From Micrococcus sp. (GTDB lineage Bacteria > Actinomycetota > Actinomycetes > Actinomycetales > Micrococcaceae), in the NCBI GenBank assembly GCA_029961105.1, contig JASBVO010000002.1, positions 1-64,000 on the forward strand: DNA of 64,000 nt, read 5' to 3'. A program made the position numbers and the translations under genes. Under the pieces are notes generated by a model, which did not search any database, had not been told where the DNA came from, and was given only the letters and a program-made list of their open reading frames with translations. Of this stretch, positions 18,587 to 26,183 are shown in pieces. Within the stretch, counting starts at the first letter, position 1. Each line of letters begins with the position of its first letter.

Positions 18587-19312
18587 TCAGCGGCCGGTGA
18601 CCAGTGCGGGGACGTCCCGAACGGAGGGCACGACGACGGTGGCGCCGGCCCCGGTGAGCGCGGACTCGTCGTGGTAGCCGGAGAGCACCCCCACCGTCAG
18701 TCCCGCCCCGGCCCGCTGTCCGGCGCGGATGTCTCCGACGGTGTCCCCCGCGACCAGCACGGAGCGGACGTCGTCCAGGTCCAGGGCCAGCAGGGCGGTG
18801 AGGATCATGTCCGGGTACGGCACGCCCCGGCCGGCGTCCGAAGGACACAGGCTCAGGTCCGAGACGCCCATCCACCCCAGCGACTCCAGGATCATGTTCT
18901 GCGTATGCCGGGCGAATCCGGTGGTCAGCACGATCTTCATCCCCGCCTCGCGCAGTTCCGCCATGGCCTCGGCGGCTCCCTCCACCGGCTTCACCCCCCG
19001 CTCGGCGAGCAGTTCGTCGTAGGTGCTCTCGAAGCGCCGGTTGGCCCGATGGGCGACGACCGCGTCCTCGGGGAAGATCGAGCGGAAGACCTCGTGCCGG
19101 GAGGCGCCCCGGGACTCGCGGAAGTATCCGACCATCGCGTCGTAGCGCGAGCCGCCGGGCTCGATCCCCTCCGCGCGGATGGCCGTGCTGAATGCCTCGT
19201 CCTGCAGCCCGCCCTCATCGACCGTGGTCCCGGACATGTCCAGCACGGCCAGCTTCAGGGGACGCCGCAGGCGGAGGTCACGCCCCGGACAGGCGGTGGA
19301 TGGCATCGTCAC
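18587..19312 (-). CDS. HAD-superfamily phosphonatase-like hydrolase
   Basis: This 241-residue HAD hydrolase resembles phosphonoacetaldehyde hydrolase. The catalytic motif I is LAVLDMSGTTVDEGG, with nucleophile and acid Asp separated by Met-Ser-Gly-Thr as in the PhnX-like family (many HADs have DxDGT). Motif II is VLTTGF and motif IV is VLVAGDTVGDIRAGQRAG. A helical cap lies in between (about 45-110). No phosphonate uptake or transaminase gene is near, so the substrate may be another small phosphate ester. Translation starts at GTG 19312 after GGGGAG. The 244 bases up to the tRNA at 19557 hold only that tRNA's promoter. Confidence 0.8.
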   Translation of the reverse strand: MTMPSTACPGRDLRLRRPLKLAVLDMSGTTVDEGGLQDEAFSTAIRAEGIEPGGSRYDAMVGYFRESRGASRHEVFRSIFPEDAVVAHRANRRFESTYDELLAERGVKPVEGAAEAMAELREAGMKIVLTTGFARHTQNMILESLGWMGVSDLSLCPSDAGRGVPYPDMILTALLALDLDDVRSVLVAGDTVGDIRAGQRAGAGLTVGVLSGYHDESALTGAGATVVVPSVRDVPALVTGR

Positions 19313-19487
19313 GTCTGTTCTCCCCTAGGCGACGGCCCGGCGGGTGCCGGAGCCTGAATCATGGTCGTACCACTTCACAGCACCCATCTGTCCGCAGGTT
19401 GGCCATGAAGTGAACGTCATCTGTGGGTTGTGGACCTCGCCGGCCACGCCGTCCCCGACCTTCCTGCCCATGGCTCCGTGACCCGCT

Positions 19488-19517
19488 TTGCCCGGCAGGC
19501 CACCGTGCCGCTACCAT
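19488..19517 (+). promoter_or_regulatory. Promoter of tRNA-Thr
   Basis: TTGCCC at 19488-19493 and TACCAT at 19512-19517 are spaced by 18 bases. Transcription would begin roughly 30 bases before the tRNA 5' end. Confidence 0.5.
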
Positions 19518-19556
19518 GGATAGCCGTGGCACCCGTACGGCGGGTGCTGCGAGAAC

Positions 19557-19630
19557 GCCTCCTTAGCTCAGCTGGCCAGAGCAGCTCCCTCGTAAAGAGC
19601 AGGTCGCCGGTTCGAATCCGGCAGGGGGCT
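19557..19630 (+). tRNA. tRNA-Thr (anticodon CGT)
   Basis: The cloverleaf folds from a seven-pair acceptor stem (19557-19563 with 19623-19629), a D arm, an anticodon loop CTCGTAA with CGT at 19591-19593, and a perfect T arm around TTCGAAT. The 3' CCA is not encoded. The last pair of the anticodon stem is a C-A mismatch (19588 and 19596), which is unusual. The acceptor stem has one T-G wobble. Confidence 0.93.
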
Positions 19631-19642
19631 CTGACACAGACG

Positions 19643-19678
19643 CGCTCCGTCACCGGGATCACGGCCCGGGGCGGAGCG
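19643..19678 (+). terminator. Terminator of tRNA-Thr
   Basis: The stem CGCTCCG / CGGAGCG (19643-19649 with 19672-19678) has an inner CCGGG/CCCGG helix and is followed by TTTCTGCTT, so it resembles a classical intrinsic terminator. It overlaps the last 20 bases of the convergent gene that ends at 19659. Confidence 0.55.
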
Positions 19679-20111
19679 TTTCTGCTTCCTCCACCGCGGC
19701 GATGACCTTCTCCGCCCGGCGGCCCACGGACTGCAGCGAGGCCTGGCCGAGCCGGAACATGGCGGCCGCCTGCGCGGTGGTGGCCAGGTCGTTGGCGGCC
19801 CGGGACAGCACCCGGTGCAGGTCGGAGGCCGCCTGGGGGACCTCCAACCCCCGCTCCGGGTGCACACGGCGGGCCTCGACGCACAGCTGCCGCACGCGCG
19901 GCAGCAGCTCGGTCAGCACGTTGCCGGCGTTCACCAGCCCGTTCATCTCGTCCTGCGGGATGGTGCCGCTTCGCTGCGCCTCGTCAACCACCTGCCAGTA
20001 GCGGTCCAGGGACCGGGCGAACCAGTCATGGCAGCGCCGCCACAGGTCCGTGCCGAGCTCGCGCTCGTCCTTCCTCCTCTGGCGTCCGCGCGCGAAGGGT
20101 CCGGCAATCAT
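19659..20111 (-). CDS. Conserved hypothetical helical protein
   Basis: This 150-residue, charged and mostly helical protein has no signal peptide or membrane segment. I do not recognise a named family. Notable stretches are the basic N-terminus (ARGRQRRKDERELG), a Trp-rich segment WRRCHDWFARSLDRYW, and an Ala-rich helix DLATTAQAAAMFRLGQASLQ. Its ATG overlaps the stop of the upstream quinone oxidoreductase gene by four bases, so it is probably made together with that enzyme. Its 3' end overlaps the tRNA-Thr terminator. Confidence 0.7.
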   Translation of the reverse strand: MIAGPFARGRQRRKDERELGTDLWRRCHDWFARSLDRYWQVVDEAQRSGTIPQDEMNGLVNAGNVLTELLPRVRQLCVEARRVHPERGLEVPQAASDLHRVLSRAANDLATTAQAAAMFRLGQASLQSVGRRAEKVIAAVEEAETLRPGP

Positions 20112-21190
20112 GGGCGGCGCCCTCCCACGCCGGCGTGGGCGGCGTGCTCGGCATCGCCGGCGCCCCGGGCGCCAGCCTCGGTGACGAGCAGCACCTTGCC
20201 GGTGCGGTCGGCCTCCTCGAACCGGTCCTGCGCCTCGGCCGCGTGCTCCAGCGGGAAGGTGGCGTCCGTCGTCGTGCGGATCTTGCCGGCGCTGACGAGG
20301 GGCCAGAGCTGTTCACGGACCTGGCGCATGATCTCGGCCTTCTCCCGGACCGGACGCGGCCGCAGCAGGGTCCCGGTCACCGATCCGTTGACGCCCATCA
20401 GCTTCCCGAGCGGCAACGTCCCCGAGCCCCCGCCCTGCAGGCCGATGACCACCAACCGGCCACCACGGGCCAGTGCGTCCACGTTGCGTTCCAGGTACTT
20501 CGCCCCGATGACGTCCAGGATCACGTCCGCGCCGTGCCCGCCGGTGAGCTCCCGCACGCGGTCCACGAAGTCCTCCTCGCGGTGATTGATGGCGGCTTCC
20601 GCCCCGAGCTCGAGGCAGCGCCGGACCTTCTCCGGGCTGCCGGCGGTGGCCAGCGGACGCGCGCCCAGCGCGGCCAGCATTTGCAGGGCGAAGGAGCCGA
20701 TGCCGCCGGTCCCGCCGTGCACCAGCACCCAGTCCCCGGCCTGCACGCCCGCCTCCATCACGAGGTTGGACCAGCACGTGGCCGCCACCTCCGGCAGCCC
20801 GGCCGCCTCGGTGAGGGAGACGCCGTCGGGCACGGGGACCACCTGCCCCTCGGGGACCGTGACGTACTCCGCGTAGCCCCCGCCGGTGAGCAGCGCGCAA
20901 ACCGGCGTGCCGAAGTCCCAGGCCCCGACGCCGGCCCCGGTCTCCTCGATCGTCCCGGAGACCTCCAGCCCCGGCCCCTCCGGGGCGCCGGGCGGCACCG
21001 GGTAGTTCCCGGCCCGCTGCAGCACGTCCGCCCGGTTGATGCCGGCGGCGGTCACCCGGATGAGCACCTCCCCGGGTCCCGGGACCGGGATCTCGGAGTC
21101 GACGACGGCGACGACCTCACGGCCGCCGGCGCCGGTGTAGGAGATGGCTTGCATGGTGGGGTGGGACACGTCCCGCGGCTGCGTGCTCAT
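20108..21190 (-). CDS. Zinc-free NAD(P)H quinone oxidoreductase (MDR family, PIG3 type)
   Basis: This is probably an NADPH-dependent reductase of quinones or enones. The 360-residue protein has the GroES-like N-terminal domain (GINRADVLQRAGNYP, the TP53I3/PIG3-type signature) and no zinc-binding Cys/His set. The Rossmann domain has motif HGGTGGIGSFALQMLAALGA. The C-terminal 20 residues are Gly/Ala-rich and probably disordered. ATG 21190 has GGAGGAACC directly upstream. An ATG 12 codons later, before QAISYTG, is where most homologues start, so that also deserves consideration. Confidence 0.88.
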   Translation of the reverse strand: MSTQPRDVSHPTMQAISYTGAGGREVVAVVDSEIPVPGPGEVLIRVTAAGINRADVLQRAGNYPVPPGAPEGPGLEVSGTIEETGAGVGAWDFGTPVCALLTGGGYAEYVTVPEGQVVPVPDGVSLTEAAGLPEVAATCWSNLVMEAGVQAGDWVLVHGGTGGIGSFALQMLAALGARPLATAGSPEKVRRCLELGAEAAINHREEDFVDRVRELTGGHGADVILDVIGAKYLERNVDALARGGRLVVIGLQGGGSGTLPLGKLMGVNGSVTGTLLRPRPVREKAEIMRQVREQLWPLVSAGKIRTTTDATFPLEHAAEAQDRFEEADRTGKVLLVTEAGARGAGDAEHAAHAGVGGRRP

Positions 21191-21314
21191 GGTTCCTCCG
21201 TGGCTCGGGCGATCTGTCAGTGCCTCTCAGGGCTCCGACCATGATCCCCCGCCCGGCGGGTCCCCTGCCACCCGGACGGCCACGCCGCGATGGCCGTCTA
21301 GACTGGACCTTCCG

Positions 21315-21402
21315 GGATGGTTGTCCGAGCGGCCGAAGGAGCTGGTCTTGAAAACCAGTGTGCGGTAACCCCGTGCCAAGGGTTCGAATCCCTTACCATC
21401 CG
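21315..21402 (+). tRNA. tRNA-Ser (anticodon TGA)
   Basis: The acceptor stem pairs 21315-21321 with 21395-21401. The anticodon stem CTGGT/ACCAG encloses CTTGAAA with TGA at 21349-21351. A long variable arm identifies a class II tRNA, and the T loop is TTCGAAT. CCA is not encoded. A possible -10 element TAGACT lies at 21299-21304. Confidence 0.95.
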
Positions 21403-21413
21403 CGTGAATACAG

Positions 21414-21444
21414 GGAGGCGGCCCCGCTCAGCGGGGCCGCCTCC
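21414..21444 (+). terminator. Terminator of tRNA-Ser(TGA)
   Basis: A 15-bp perfect GC-rich dyad (21414-21428 with 21430-21444) begins 12 bases after the tRNA. The remaining 135 bases up to the enoyl-CoA hydratase stop show no further feature. Confidence 0.7.
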
Positions 21445-21579
21445 GCCTGAGCGGCCGCTGAGCGCCTTGCGGGTGGCCTCGTGTCCGCTGCTGGAACACC
21501 ATGGGACTTACCCCGAGAGATGCCACGGCACTGTCGCTGTGTCGGCTGCACCAGTGCCGTCTCCGTTTCCACCCGGATC

Positions 21580-22440
21580 CTATAGATGAACTGGTTGGTC
21601 TTCTGCCAGCGTCCAGGGGAAGATCGGCCGTTCCTTGGCGGCGAAGGCGCGTCGTCCCTCGGCCAGGTCCGCGCCGGTCCGGAAGTCGTCCCAGGTTTGG
21701 GCCCAGTCGGCCTCATAGGCCTGGCGGGCGTCGTCGGAGGTGTCCACACCCGAGCCTCGTTCGGCGTAGCCGTCCAGCAGGCGCTTGTGGGATACGTTGG
21801 AGAACAGGGACCGAGACTGGATGGTTGACACGACCCCGGAGGCTTGCGCCGCGAACGTCTCGGCCTCGAACAGCACGGTGACGAGCCCCCACTGCTCCGC
21901 TTGTGCAGCGGTCACCTCGGAGGCGGTCAGCAGCAGGTATTTCGCGCGATCCATGCCCACCCGGTCTGCCAGCCGTTCGAGCCCGGCCCGCGGATAGACA
22001 ATGCCCAGCTTTGAGGGGGTGACGGCAATACGGGCGGTGGAGGACGCCACCACGACGTCGGCCGCGGCCGCGATCTGCCAGCCCCCTCCCATGCAGATTC
22101 CTTCGACGAGGGCTACGGTTGGCTTCCGGGCGGCCCGGATGGCCGCGTCGGCTTCGCTCAATCGGTCCGTGCCCGGACCGGCTGAACCGTCATCGGCCCC
22201 GTCGAAGAGCACCTGGTCGAACTGGTCGAGTCCTGCCCCGGCGCAGAAGTTTCCGTCGGCGCCCTCCAGGGTGATGACCGCGACGTCCGGATCGGCGTCA
22301 AGTTGAGTGACCGCCTCGGTCAGTTCTAGGCACATGGCCTTGGTCAGCGAGTTCTTGTGGCTGGGCCGGTCCAGGATCATGCGGCCGATGCCATCGTTGA
22401 CGCCGACCGTGATGCCGCCGGTTTTGCTGGTCGCGCTCAT
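21580..22440 (-). CDS. Enoyl-CoA hydratase/isomerase (crotonase) family protein
   Basis: This 286-residue crotonase-fold enzyme has the oxyanion-hole segments FCAGAGLDQF and VEGICMGGGWQIAAAADVV. The segment VTPSKLGIVYP sits where many hydratases carry a catalytic Glu, so the reaction could be hydration, dehydration or isomerisation. It is the last gene of a minus-strand operon, after a dicarboxylate-type permease and a CoA-transferase. It therefore probably acts on the CoA thioester the transferase makes. ATG 22440 overlaps the CoA-transferase stop (ATGA). Frames continue upstream only in the shadow of the neighbour. Confidence 0.85.
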   Translation of the reverse strand: MSATSKTGGITVGVNDGIGRMILDRPSHKNSLTKAMCLELTEAVTQLDADPDVAVITLEGADGNFCAGAGLDQFDQVLFDGADDGSAGPGTDRLSEADAAIRAARKPTVALVEGICMGGGWQIAAAADVVVASSTARIAVTPSKLGIVYPRAGLERLADRVGMDRAKYLLLTASEVTAAQAEQWGLVTVLFEAETFAAQASGVVSTIQSRSLFSNVSHKRLLDGYAERGSGVDTSDDARQAYEADWAQTWDDFRTGADLAEGRRAFAAKERPIFPWTLAEDQPVHL

Positions 22441-23669
22441 CGCTGGCTCGCCCCCGCCAACTCGTGCGAACCCTCGCGGATGATGCCGTCTGCTGCCATG
22501 CGATCCACGTCCTCGTCGCTGTGGCCGAGGCCGCGCAGGATGATTCGCGCGTCCGCCGACAACTGTGGCGGGGCCGTGCGAACGGTGACCGGCTCGCCGT
22601 CCACCGTGATGGGGCCACGGAGCAGGCGCAGTCGCCGACCGTCCGGCGTCGCGGTGTCCCGGACCATGCCGAGTGCCTGCGTCTGCTCGGAGTTCATGGC
22701 CTGCTGGTAGTCGAGGATGGGTCCGGCCGGGATGCCGAGCCGGCGTAGTTCGGCCAGCCACGTTTCGGCCGGCCGGGCGGCCAGGGCCTGTTTGACTTCG
22801 ACATCGAGTGCCTCGCGGTGGGCGGTGCGGTCCTGGCCGGTGTCGAAGCGGGGGTCGGCCGTCAGGTCTGGGCGGCCGATCAGGGTGCAGAATTCCATCC
22901 AGTGCCGTTCCGTAGAGACGGCCAGCACCATGGACTCGGTGGCGGTGGGATAGGAGCCGTAGGGGGTAATGCTCGGATGGCTGTTGCCCTGGCGCGAAGG
23001 TGCTTGGCCGGTGGTGATGGCCTTCTGCCCCTGGAACACGGACATCGCCAGGGCGGTCTCGTACAGGGATGTCGCTCCAGAGCGCGCCGGGTTGCCTCGG
23101 TCACGGCCGAGCAGCAGGGACACGGCGGTGAAGGCCGCGATCATCCCGGAAGCGATATCCACGATGGGCAACCCCACGCGGTAACCCTCCCCGTCGGCCG
23201 GGCCGGTCACGGATGTCATGCCCGTGATGCCCTGGATGACTTGGTCAAGACCGGGCAGGTGGCTGAGAGGGCCCTGCAGCCCGTAGGCGTTCACGCTGAC
23301 GTGGACAAGATCGGGGTTAACTTCGGCCAGCTCATCGGGGCCGAAGCCCATCCCCTCCAAGGTCCCCAGCTTGTAGTTCTCGACCAGCAAGTCCGCCCGG
23401 GCCAGCAACTGGCGGAACAGCTCCTTGCCCTCGTCGGTGTACAGGTCAAGCCACAGGGATTCCTTGTTCCGGTTCGCCGAGTCGAAGTACAGACTGTCCT
23501 CGCCGTCGAACGGAGGCCACTGGCGCGAGGGGTCACCGGCGCCGGACTCGACCTTGATGACGCGGGCGCCCATGTCAGCCAGCAGAGCCGTGCAGTAGGG
23601 GCCGGCGAGGGCGCGGCTGAGGTCGACGACGGTCACGCCATCGAGGGGAAGCTGGGGACCAGCTGTCAT
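22437..23669 (-). CDS. CaiB/BaiF-type (family III) CoA-transferase
   Basis: This enzyme moves CoA between carboxylic acids. The 410-residue protein starts with LDGVTVVDLSRALAGPYCTALLADMGARVIKVE, the signature of the family. The catalytic aspartate is expected in GLPIVDIASGMIAAFTAV. The full two-domain chain is present. It sits between a MatC-like permease gene and an enoyl-CoA hydratase gene in one operon, so it most likely activates the acid taken up by that permease. The natural acid is not evident from sequence. AAGGAG precedes ATG 23669. Confidence 0.9.
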   Translation of the reverse strand: MTAGPQLPLDGVTVVDLSRALAGPYCTALLADMGARVIKVESGAGDPSRQWPPFDGEDSLYFDSANRNKESLWLDLYTDEGKELFRQLLARADLLVENYKLGTLEGMGFGPDELAEVNPDLVHVSVNAYGLQGPLSHLPGLDQVIQGITGMTSVTGPADGEGYRVGLPIVDIASGMIAAFTAVSLLLGRDRGNPARSGATSLYETALAMSVFQGQKAITTGQAPSRQGNSHPSITPYGSYPTATESMVLAVSTERHWMEFCTLIGRPDLTADPRFDTGQDRTAHREALDVEVKQALAARPAETWLAELRRLGIPAGPILDYQQAMNSEQTQALGMVRDTATPDGRRLRLLRGPITVDGEPVTVRTAPPQLSADARIILRGLGHSDEDVDRMAADGIIREGSHELAGASQR

Positions 23670-23710
23670 GACAGTCTCCTTCGGGTTGGTGGAGTGGGGG
23701 TGTGCCGGCA

Positions 23711-25087
23711 TCAGAACGCCGAGGGGAGGACCAGGGCGCCGATCAGCACGAGCGGCCCCACGAGAACCATGGACAGCCCCCACTTGGTCAGGATGTTGGT
23801 AATGCGGGGGCGCTCGGTCTCATCGACCGTGGCGACCACGGTGGCTCCGACGGTCGAGAATGGGGAGACGTCCACGATGGAGGAGCACACACCCAAAGCC
23901 GCGATGACGGCCCAACCGGCAAGGTCCCCGCCGGACACCAGCGGGATGGCCAGCGGTACCAGGGCGGCCAGCATGCCGGTGGTGGAGGCAAACGCGGAGA
24001 CGAGTGCCCCGATGAAGCAGATCACGAAGGCGGCGATGAGCGGGGTGCCGATCTGGCTGGCGGTTTCGCCGAGCATGTCCACGGCGCCCACGTGCTGCAG
24101 CACGCCGACGAAGGTGATGATGCCACCGACCATGAGAATGGTGGACCAGTCGATCTTGGCGACCGCGCCCTTGCCGGTCGTCGGATCGATGAGGGCGAGC
24201 ACGGTGGCGAAGACGAAGCACAGGACCCCGATGTCCGGGTCCATGCCCATCATGGCGACCACGATGACGCTGACCACCAGGCCGACCATGCACAGGATGG
24301 TGGCGATCTGAGCGACGCTCATCCGGGTCTTCGGGGCCGGTGCCTGAGCTTCCCGCTCCAGCAGGGCCGCGGCCACGGACTGAGACCGGGCGGCAAACTG
24401 TTCCTTCTCGAAGGGGTGCTGCGGCAGCGGTGACTTCGCGGCAAGGCCAGGGCGTGGGGTGGAATCCGGGTCGATGCGTGTGGCTGACCTGAACAGCCGG
24501 AGCCCGCCGAACATGAAAAAGGCTGCCACCAAGAGGACCAAGTTGAAGGCCACCGAGATAGCGAACAGCACCAAGGGATTCAGGGGTATCCCGACTGAAT
24601 GGGCAGTCCCGTAGGTGACGATGCCGAAGAGGCTGGTGGGGGCGAACCCGCCAGCGCTGATGCCCGAGCCGACAGCGAGGCCCATGAGGACCCGGTCGAT
24701 CCCGTATTTCTTGGCCAGCGGCATGGCGATCGGCAACATGACCAGGCCCGCCAAAGGAGCACCCATGGCGGCGATACCCGTGGTCAGGGCGAACATGGCG
24801 AAAGGCAGCACGGTTGCGCGGTCACCGACGCGGGCGATGACGGCGTCGATGAGGCGGTCGACGGTCCCGTTGGCCTGGGCGATGGCGAAGAAGTAGGTGA
24901 CACCGGCCAGGAGGATCAGGAGCGAGACGGGGAAGCCGTCGATGACCTCGTCGAGGCCCATGCCCCCCATCCAGATGCCGACCCCCGCGGCCGCGGCGAG
25001 CATGATGACGCCCAAATGGACCTTGCGCAGGGTGGCGACCACGAAGACCGCCACAAAAATCAGGATGGCCGCGAAGGGAACCTCCAT
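23711..25087 (-). CDS. MatC-like dicarboxylate permease (SLC13/CitM-type)
   Basis: This is a 458-residue inner-membrane secondary transporter with roughly a dozen hydrophobic segments in two halves. A polar linker (about 205-250) separates them. The N-terminal half (KVHLGVIMLAAAAGVGIWMGG, then FPVSLLILLAGVTYFFAIAQANGTVDRL) resembles the MatC dicarboxylate/malonate carrier domain. The second half has matching hairpin loops such as VSAFASTTGMLAAL and GVCSSIVDVSPFSTVG. It is the first gene of the operon with the CoA-transferase and hydratase, divergent from the IclR regulator. The substrate is probably a short dicarboxylate; that is an inference from family and context. Confidence 0.8.
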   Translation of the reverse strand: MEVPFAAILIFVAVFVVATLRKVHLGVIMLAAAAGVGIWMGGMGLDEVIDGFPVSLLILLAGVTYFFAIAQANGTVDRLIDAVIARVGDRATVLPFAMFALTTGIAAMGAPLAGLVMLPIAMPLAKKYGIDRVLMGLAVGSGISAGGFAPTSLFGIVTYGTAHSVGIPLNPLVLFAISVAFNLVLLVAAFFMFGGLRLFRSATRIDPDSTPRPGLAAKSPLPQHPFEKEQFAARSQSVAAALLEREAQAPAPKTRMSVAQIATILCMVGLVVSVIVVAMMGMDPDIGVLCFVFATVLALIDPTTGKGAVAKIDWSTILMVGGIITFVGVLQHVGAVDMLGETASQIGTPLIAAFVICFIGALVSAFASTTGMLAALVPLAIPLVSGGDLAGWAVIAALGVCSSIVDVSPFSTVGATVVATVDETERPRITNILTKWGLSMVLVGPLVLIGALVLPSAF

Positions 25088-25108
25088 TGCCGCCCCTCCC
25101 TTCCTTCT

Positions 25109-25154
25109 GGTTCACTGAGTGAACCAACGGTTCACTGGATGACACTGAGTAACC
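25109..25154. promoter_or_regulatory. Candidate IclR operator in the divergent promoter region
   Basis: A 17-bp dyad GGTTCAC-TGA-GTGAACC occupies 25109-25125. GGTTCAC recurs at 25129-25135, and a related right half (GAGTAACC) ends at 25154. The two left halves are exactly 20 bases (two helical turns) apart. The site lies between the permease and IclR genes, so it is a good candidate for binding by the IclR protein encoded next to it. Confidence 0.55.
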
Positions 25155-25227
25155 TAGGTCACATCTTCGGGGCGGTCAACACCCCAAGTGGAGGTCCAAT
25201 GGGCGAACCGTCGAGAAGGGAATCATC

Positions 25228-25977
25228 ATGGCGACCCACAGTGTTTCCGCCGCGCTCGGCCTGGTCGAAACCCTGGCAGAGGACGGCCCGCTGGGCCTGT
25301 CCGAGCTGGCCCGCCGGCAGGACATGTCCAAAGCCACGGCCCTGCGGCTGTTGCGCACCCTTGAAGAAGGCGGGTGGGTGACGCAGGAACCGACGCCTTC
25401 GCTGGCCTGGTCCCTCACGCCGCACTTCGCTTGGCTGGGGCGCGGGGTCTCAGTGGACACCACGCTGCGGGAAATGGCGCTCGAGAGCATGAACCGCCTC
25501 CAGCTGCAGACGAAGGAAACGGTCCATCTCGTTGCACAGGAGGCCGGCCATTTAGTGCTCATAGAACGCCTCGACTCTCCGCATGAACTCAGGGCATTCA
25601 TACCCCTAGGAACTGTGATCCCGTACCACGCCGCGGCCACTGGACTGGCTTTCCTATCTGCCCTGCCGGACGGAGAAGTCGACCACATCCTGAAGGAATC
25701 CCTGGCGCCCCGAACGCCGCAGACCCTCACCGACCGCCGCGAGATCCTCGAGCGGCTGCGTCAGGTCCGCACAGACGGGTTCTCCCTCAATAGCAGCGGC
25801 TTGTTCGAGGGCATCAGTTCCGTCGGTGCGCCCCTGGTGGGCTCAAAGGGGATTCCCCTCGGTGCCCTGTCCGTCTCCGGCCCGAGCAGTCGGATGACCA
25901 CGGAACGCTGCCTGGAGTTCGCGCCTCTGGTAATCGAAGCTGCGGAGGAAGTGAGCCGCCGCATGCAGCGGTTGTAA
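25228..25977 (+). CDS. IclR-family transcriptional regulator
   Basis: This 249-residue protein has an N-terminal winged helix (LSELARRQDMSKATALRLLRTLEEGGWV) and a C-terminal IclR effector domain (about 75-249). The effector domain ends with the usual segments HAAATGLAFLSALPD and SSVGAPLVGSKGIPLGALSVSGP. It is transcribed away from the permease-CoA-transferase-hydratase operon and probably controls it in response to the substrate or a breakdown product. The gene uses TTA, ATA and CTA codons that are almost absent from the surrounding core genes, suggesting recent arrival. Confidence 0.9.
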   Translation: MATHSVSAALGLVETLAEDGPLGLSELARRQDMSKATALRLLRTLEEGGWVTQEPTPSLAWSLTPHFAWLGRGVSVDTTLREMALESMNRLQLQTKETVHLVAQEAGHLVLIERLDSPHELRAFIPLGTVIPYHAAATGLAFLSALPDGEVDHILKESLAPRTPQTLTDRREILERLRQVRTDGFSLNSSGLFEGISSVGAPLVGSKGIPLGALSVSGPSSRMTTERCLEFAPLVIEAAEEVSRRMQRL

Positions 25978-26183
25978 CACCTCAATATGGTGCTCAGCGG
26001 CTCAGCCGGCGTCCGCCGGCATAGGTCCACTCGTCGTGGACGCTCAGCCGAGCCAGTCGGAATCGGGTGCGAGGTGCCGGGGCTCGTTCATGCGCGGCTA
26101 GCTGGCTGGACACCGCGAGTTCAGCCTCGCATGTGACCATGTCACCCGTCTGTGATCACTCACCCCTGACCGAAAGCGAATCC

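Noticed and set aside
21315-21402. tRNA-Ser as attachment site of an integrated element
   Set aside because: No integrase, no duplicated tRNA 3' end downstream to 26183, and no phage or conjugation gene.
25109-25154. PHO box in the IclR promoter region
   Set aside because: GTTCAC occurs twice, but 20 bases apart and as part of a dyad, not as the 11-base direct repeats of PHO boxes.
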